Of a stretch of 64,000 nt of DNA, positions 60,883 to 64,000 are shown in pieces (the stretch's first letter is position 1; every line of letters begins with the position of its first letter). The position numbers and the translations under genes were made by a program. Where the stretch lies: positions 2,633,061-2,697,060 of the forward strand of contig NZ_JAGHKO010000001.1 of assembly GCF_017742245.1 (NCBI RefSeq), in the 5' to 3' direction. The notes beneath the pieces were generated by a model. The model saw only the letters and a list, made by a program, of their open reading frames with translations, was not told where the DNA came from and searched no databases. The stretch is from Niastella soli. GTDB lineage: Bacteria; Bacteroidota; Bacteroidia; Chitinophagales; Chitinophagaceae.

Positions 60883-63051
60883 TTACAACAGCGTTGTATG
60901 GAATTGCTTTGCTTCGATCATGGCGTGGTCGCAGGTATAGGTTATTTTATTGATTGTATTGCGAAGGTCACTGGTGCCTGCTTCCACTTCATCAAGCAAA
61001 GGGTTCAGTATATCATTCAAACCCATGACCGAAATGGTTGTTTTTAAATTGTGGGCAATCCGCTTCATGGCCTCACTATTACCTTCCCCGAAAGCCTGTT
61101 CCAACTGCTGCAGTGCCACCGGTACCGCCTGGAGGAACTTTTGGGTCACTTCCTTTTCATAGCTTTTATTTCCGGCACTTACATCTTCCAGGTAACCGAG
61201 TTGAATGTATTGATAATGGTTTGTTTCTACTCCCGATCTGGCAGCTTCCCCATTCACTATAGGTTGAACAGAGGAGGTAAAGCGATTGATGAGTGCACGC
61301 AATTGATCCTGTTTTACCGGTTTGGTGATGTAGTCGTTCATACCATAGCTCAAACACTTTTCTTTTTCACCAGGCAGTGCGTGTGCCGTCATGGCAACAA
61401 TGGGGATAGGTGCTTTCAATTCATTGCGTATTTTTCTGGCAGCGGTATAGCCATCCATCACCGGCATTTGAATATCCATCAGGACCATATTGTACTCATT
61501 CGCCTTTAATTTTTCAATGGCTTCCAGCCCATTGTTGGCGATATCGAATTGAATGTTCCAGTTTTTGAAGATATGGCTTAGCAGGCTTTGATTGGCCTCA
61601 TTGTCTTCCGTGATCAGGATATGGAAATTGGGATGAACATGGTTGGCGAGTGGTACTTCCGAAATGCCCAGGTTATTAGGGATCTGTTGAGTTGAAATGA
61701 TATAGGGAAGGGCAAGATGAAAAGCGGTACCTGTACCCGGCGCACTTTCCACGCTGATGGTCCCTTTCAGTAGGTCAACCAGGTCTTTTACGATCGATAA
61801 GCCCAGTCCTGTGCCGCCGTATTGACGGGTAATGGTATCATCAGCCTGCTGGAAACGGCCAAATATTTGTTTTAGTTTTTGCGGTTCAATACCAATGCCC
61901 GTATCACTGATGTCGATATTAAGGATAACCGTATTGCTGACGATCTCTTTTTTTGTGATCTTTAAAGAGATAGATCCCCGCTCAGTGAATTTGATCGCGT
62001 TGCTCAACAGGTTATTGATTATTTGTGTGAGCCTTACGGGGTCCCCTTCCAGGATATCTGGTAAAGAACTATCTATAGAGGTGGTTAAAGCGATCCCTTT
62101 TGAATGCACCCTTTGTTCCACCATCTGCTCTATGGAATTTACCAGTCCGCGCAGGCTGAAGGGTAGTTTCTCGATCCGCATCATCCCTGCTTCAATTTTT
62201 GAAATGTCGAGGATGTCATTCACGATAGTTAGCAGGTTTTCACCGGAACTCTGGATGGTAGAAACAAAATGTTTGGCATCAGCATCCATTTTTTTCTGTC
62301 CCAGAAGTTGGGTGAAACCAAGGATGGCATTCATGGGCGTACGTATTTCGTGGCTCATGTTAGCAAGAAAGTTCTCTTTAATGCGCGCTGTTTCCCGCAC
62401 TTTTCTTTCAGACCTGATCAGTTTCTGGATCATATACAGAATATACCACAAGAGTACGCCTGCTGCCAGTAACACCAATGCAATAAGAATATAACTGAAT
62501 TCAAGCGCCTTTTTTCCACTGCGTTGAACGGAGTTGGTAATTTTCGACAACTCATCTCTTCTGGCATCGGTTATTTCCCGTACGTTGCTCTCAATGTTGT
62601 AGGAGACCCATTCGGGTAAATTTGAATTAATGGTATCTTCAGCTGCTTTTACGCCGTGCCGGTGGTAGGCATGTAGCACGCTATGAAAGAGGTTGATCTT
62701 TGTTTGGATGTTGGTGTCGAGCTTGTGAATGAGCGCCACGGTGTGGGAATCACCGGGAATAGACATCAGATAATGCTGAGAGCGCTGTATTTCGTCGAAC
62801 TCTGAGTGTAATCCGGTTAAATAGCCAGTATCTCCCGATTCGATAAATCCCCGGATCTTTCTTTCAATCACCACTTTGCTTTTCGCGGCATTCAACATAT
62901 TCTCGGTGATCTTAAATTCACCCATGAGCTCTTTATTGGCCCGAATGAGGGAATTCAGGTGTTTAGTTGAATTATACTCCACATAGATGAGTATAATTGT
63001 TCCTATAATGAAGGCGCCGAGAATATAGAATATGATCCTTTTTCCTGACAT
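60883..63051 (-). CDS. hybrid sensor histidine kinase with receiver and Hpt domain
   Basis: 722 residues. Membrane helices at about 5-25 and 187-207 flank a CHASE3-like periplasmic four-helix region (30-185). HisKA: H234 in FLANMSHEIRTPMNAILGF. HATPase_c at about 345-460 (NLLSNAIKFTERG, GGTGLGLSIVKDLVDLL). Receiver at about 485-605 with D in MVLMDIQMPVMDGYTAARKI. C-terminal Hpt domain at about 640-720 with H in RIAHNLKTTISVMG. This gives a His-Asp-His relay inside one protein, whose final partner is likely a response regulator. The LytTR regulator 90 bases upstream, on the same strand, is the obvious candidate. Confidence 0.92.
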   Translation of the reverse strand: MSGKRIIFYILGAFIIGTIILIYVEYNSTKHLNSLIRANKELMGEFKITENMLNAAKSKVVIERKIRGFIESGDTGYLTGLHSEFDEIQRSQHYLMSIPGDSHTVALIHKLDTNIQTKINLFHSVLHAYHRHGVKAAEDTINSNLPEWVSYNIESNVREITDARRDELSKITNSVQRSGKKALEFSYILIALVLLAAGVLLWYILYMIQKLIRSERKVRETARIKENFLANMSHEIRTPMNAILGFTQLLGQKKMDADAKHFVSTIQSSGENLLTIVNDILDISKIEAGMMRIEKLPFSLRGLVNSIEQMVEQRVHSKGIALTTSIDSSLPDILEGDPVRLTQIINNLLSNAIKFTERGSISLKITKKEIVSNTVILNIDISDTGIGIEPQKLKQIFGRFQQADDTITRQYGGTGLGLSIVKDLVDLLKGTISVESAPGTGTAFHLALPYIISTQQIPNNLGISEVPLANHVHPNFHILITEDNEANQSLLSHIFKNWNIQFDIANNGLEAIEKLKANEYNMVLMDIQMPVMDGYTAARKIRNELKAPIPIVAMTAHALPGEKEKCLSYGMNDYITKPVKQDQLRALINRFTSSVQPIVNGEAARSGVETNHYQYIQLGYLEDVSAGNKSYEKEVTQKFLQAVPVALQQLEQAFGEGNSEAMKRIAHNLKTTISVMGLNDILNPLLDEVEAGTSDLRNTINKITYTCDHAMIEAKQFHTTLL

Positions 63052-63143
63052 GATGCTAAATTAATTGTGCCTTGCCAATTGAGAAGCGGGTACTCTGCAA
63101 AAAAGGAAAATCGATCGGTAAAAAAGGAAATTCAGGCGATGGC

Positions 63144-63839
63144 CTATAACACATTCATTCTCTTGTTTAAAGTAGCCCTGTAAGCGTCAGCGACCGGTAC
63201 TGTTTTTTCATGTACGATCAGTACCCCATCCCGTATAGTATCAATTTTATCGATCGCTACAATAAAAGACCGGTGCACCCGAAGGAATTTTTGTGCCGGC
63301 AGGTGATGTTCTACTGCTTTAAGCGAGTTGTGAATGGCATAAAAACGCTGGCTGGTGTGTAGTTTTACATAATCGCCCATAGCCTCCGCAAAAAGAATAT
63401 CATCCAGTTCAAGTCTTCTCACCACATTGGAATCCCGGATGAATATAAATTCATTGGTATTGATATTGAACTGGTCTTCCTTGCTCTCCAGCAAGTCCCT
63501 GGCTTTATCAATGGCCTGAATAAACCGGCTGCTGGTAATGGGTTTTATAAGATAATCGGCCACATTCAATTCAAAGGCATCAACCGCATATTCTCTTTTG
63601 GAGGTAGTGAAAATGATCAATGGCCGTTTTGTTCCCAGGTTCCTTATCAGCTCCAGACCCGTCATTCCAGGCATTTCAATATCCAGCAGTATCACATCAA
63701 CGGCTTCCTCCTGCAACACATTATAAGCCTGCATAGCGTCAATGCATTCTCCTACTACTGTAATGTCTTTTACCCGGCTGGCTAGCTGGATCAGTGTAGC
63801 TCTGGCTATTTCATTATCGTCTACGATCAGGACATTCAT
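63144..63839 (-). CDS. LytTR-family response regulator
   Basis: 231 residues. Receiver domain at about 1-118 (NVLIVDDNEIARATL, phosphoacceptor D53 in VILLDIEMPGMTG, K near 100 in YLIKPITSS). LytTR DNA-binding domain at about 130-228 (NEFIFIRDSNVVRRLELDDI, KFLRVHRSFIVAIDKIDTI). It is a DNA-binding transcription factor and the first gene of the minus-strand pair with the hybrid kinase. The kinase ends in an Hpt domain that could pass phosphate to it. Targets unknown. Confidence 0.92.
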   Translation of the reverse strand: MNVLIVDDNEIARATLIQLASRVKDITVVGECIDAMQAYNVLQEEAVDVILLDIEMPGMTGLELIRNLGTKRPLIIFTTSKREYAVDAFELNVADYLIKPITSSRFIQAIDKARDLLESKEDQFNINTNEFIFIRDSNVVRRLELDDILFAEAMGDYVKLHTSQRFYAIHNSLKAVEHHLPAQKFLRVHRSFIVAIDKIDTIRDGVLIVHEKTVPVADAYRATLNKRMNVL

Positions 63840-64000
63840 ATCTTAAAGATAAACAATATGGCCGACTTGCAAAAAGCCCCTGTTACCGATCCGTTTGGCT
63901 TGTTGAACGACTGGCCCTTTAACCCGCTTTGATCCTGAAGTAAGTTGCACCAGGTTTTACAGTACAATGTTTTGCTAGCAATCAAGCCTACTCAAGTCAT
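63840..64000. other. window edge, no gene seen
   Basis: Upstream region of the LytTR gene, cut by the window. No complete feature was recognised. Confidence 0.4.

Overview
The window looks like a chromosomal segment from a Bacteroidota bacterium, most probably family Chitinophagaceae (a Niastella/Chitinophaga-type soil glycan degrader). Support comes from a SusC/SusD pair with a two-component regulator of the hybrid (HTCS) type, type IX secretion C-terminal sorting domains, a DUF4293 protein, RHS/DUF6443/DUF5977 surface proteins and promoter-like TTTG / TAnnTTTG motifs. No 16S gene is present, so the genus is inference.

Layout. 1-12.0 kb is a housekeeping block: small secreted protein, DUF4293 protein, glyA, a sugar-phosphate nucleotidyltransferase, a coiled-coil membrane protein, a 2H phosphoesterase, an ABC-2 exporter pair, a zinc-dependent phospholipase C-like protein and an FAD-dependent oxidoreductase. 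Its gaps hold inverted repeats built from short reiterated words. 12.9-14.5 kb is dnaA, followed by tRNA-Ser(GCT) and tRNA-Pro(TGG).

From tRNA-Pro to about 28.2 kb lies an accessory region. A 202-bp unit that begins with the 3' end of tRNA-Pro is repeated at 22.6 kb with no difference seen, and diverged or partial copies occur at 24.5 and 28.1 kb. Between the copies lie a decayed tyrosine integrase, a decayed TPR gene, a 1910-residue IPT/VCBS-repeat type IX cargo protein, a fimbrial-anchor-like lipoprotein, an IS110-family remnant and a second FG-GAP type IX cargo protein. I read this as serial integration at the tRNA-Pro 3' end, each insert bringing a surface-protein gene.

28.6-41.7 kb is an RHS/YD cluster: a secreted barrel-like protein, an SpvB-like protein with DUF5977 repeats, a complete RHS protein with a variable C-terminal tail, an overlapping small exported protein (candidate immunity partner) and a DUF6263-type lipoprotein. 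Two orphan AT-rich genes follow.

43.4-57.7 kb is a polysaccharide utilisation locus: a separate AraC-type response regulator and periplasmic-sensing histidine kinase (a split HTCS) divergent from GH43, GH105, a double GH43, SusC and SusD. The enzymes point to arabinan or rhamnogalacturonan-I side chains. A terminator and two LacI-like half-palindromes sit directly before susC.

57.8-63.8 kb returns to ordinary genes: a cupin, an RDD protein, a DUF502 protein, a secreted protein with an exported beta-carbonic anhydrase, and a hybrid histidine kinase with a LytTR regulator.
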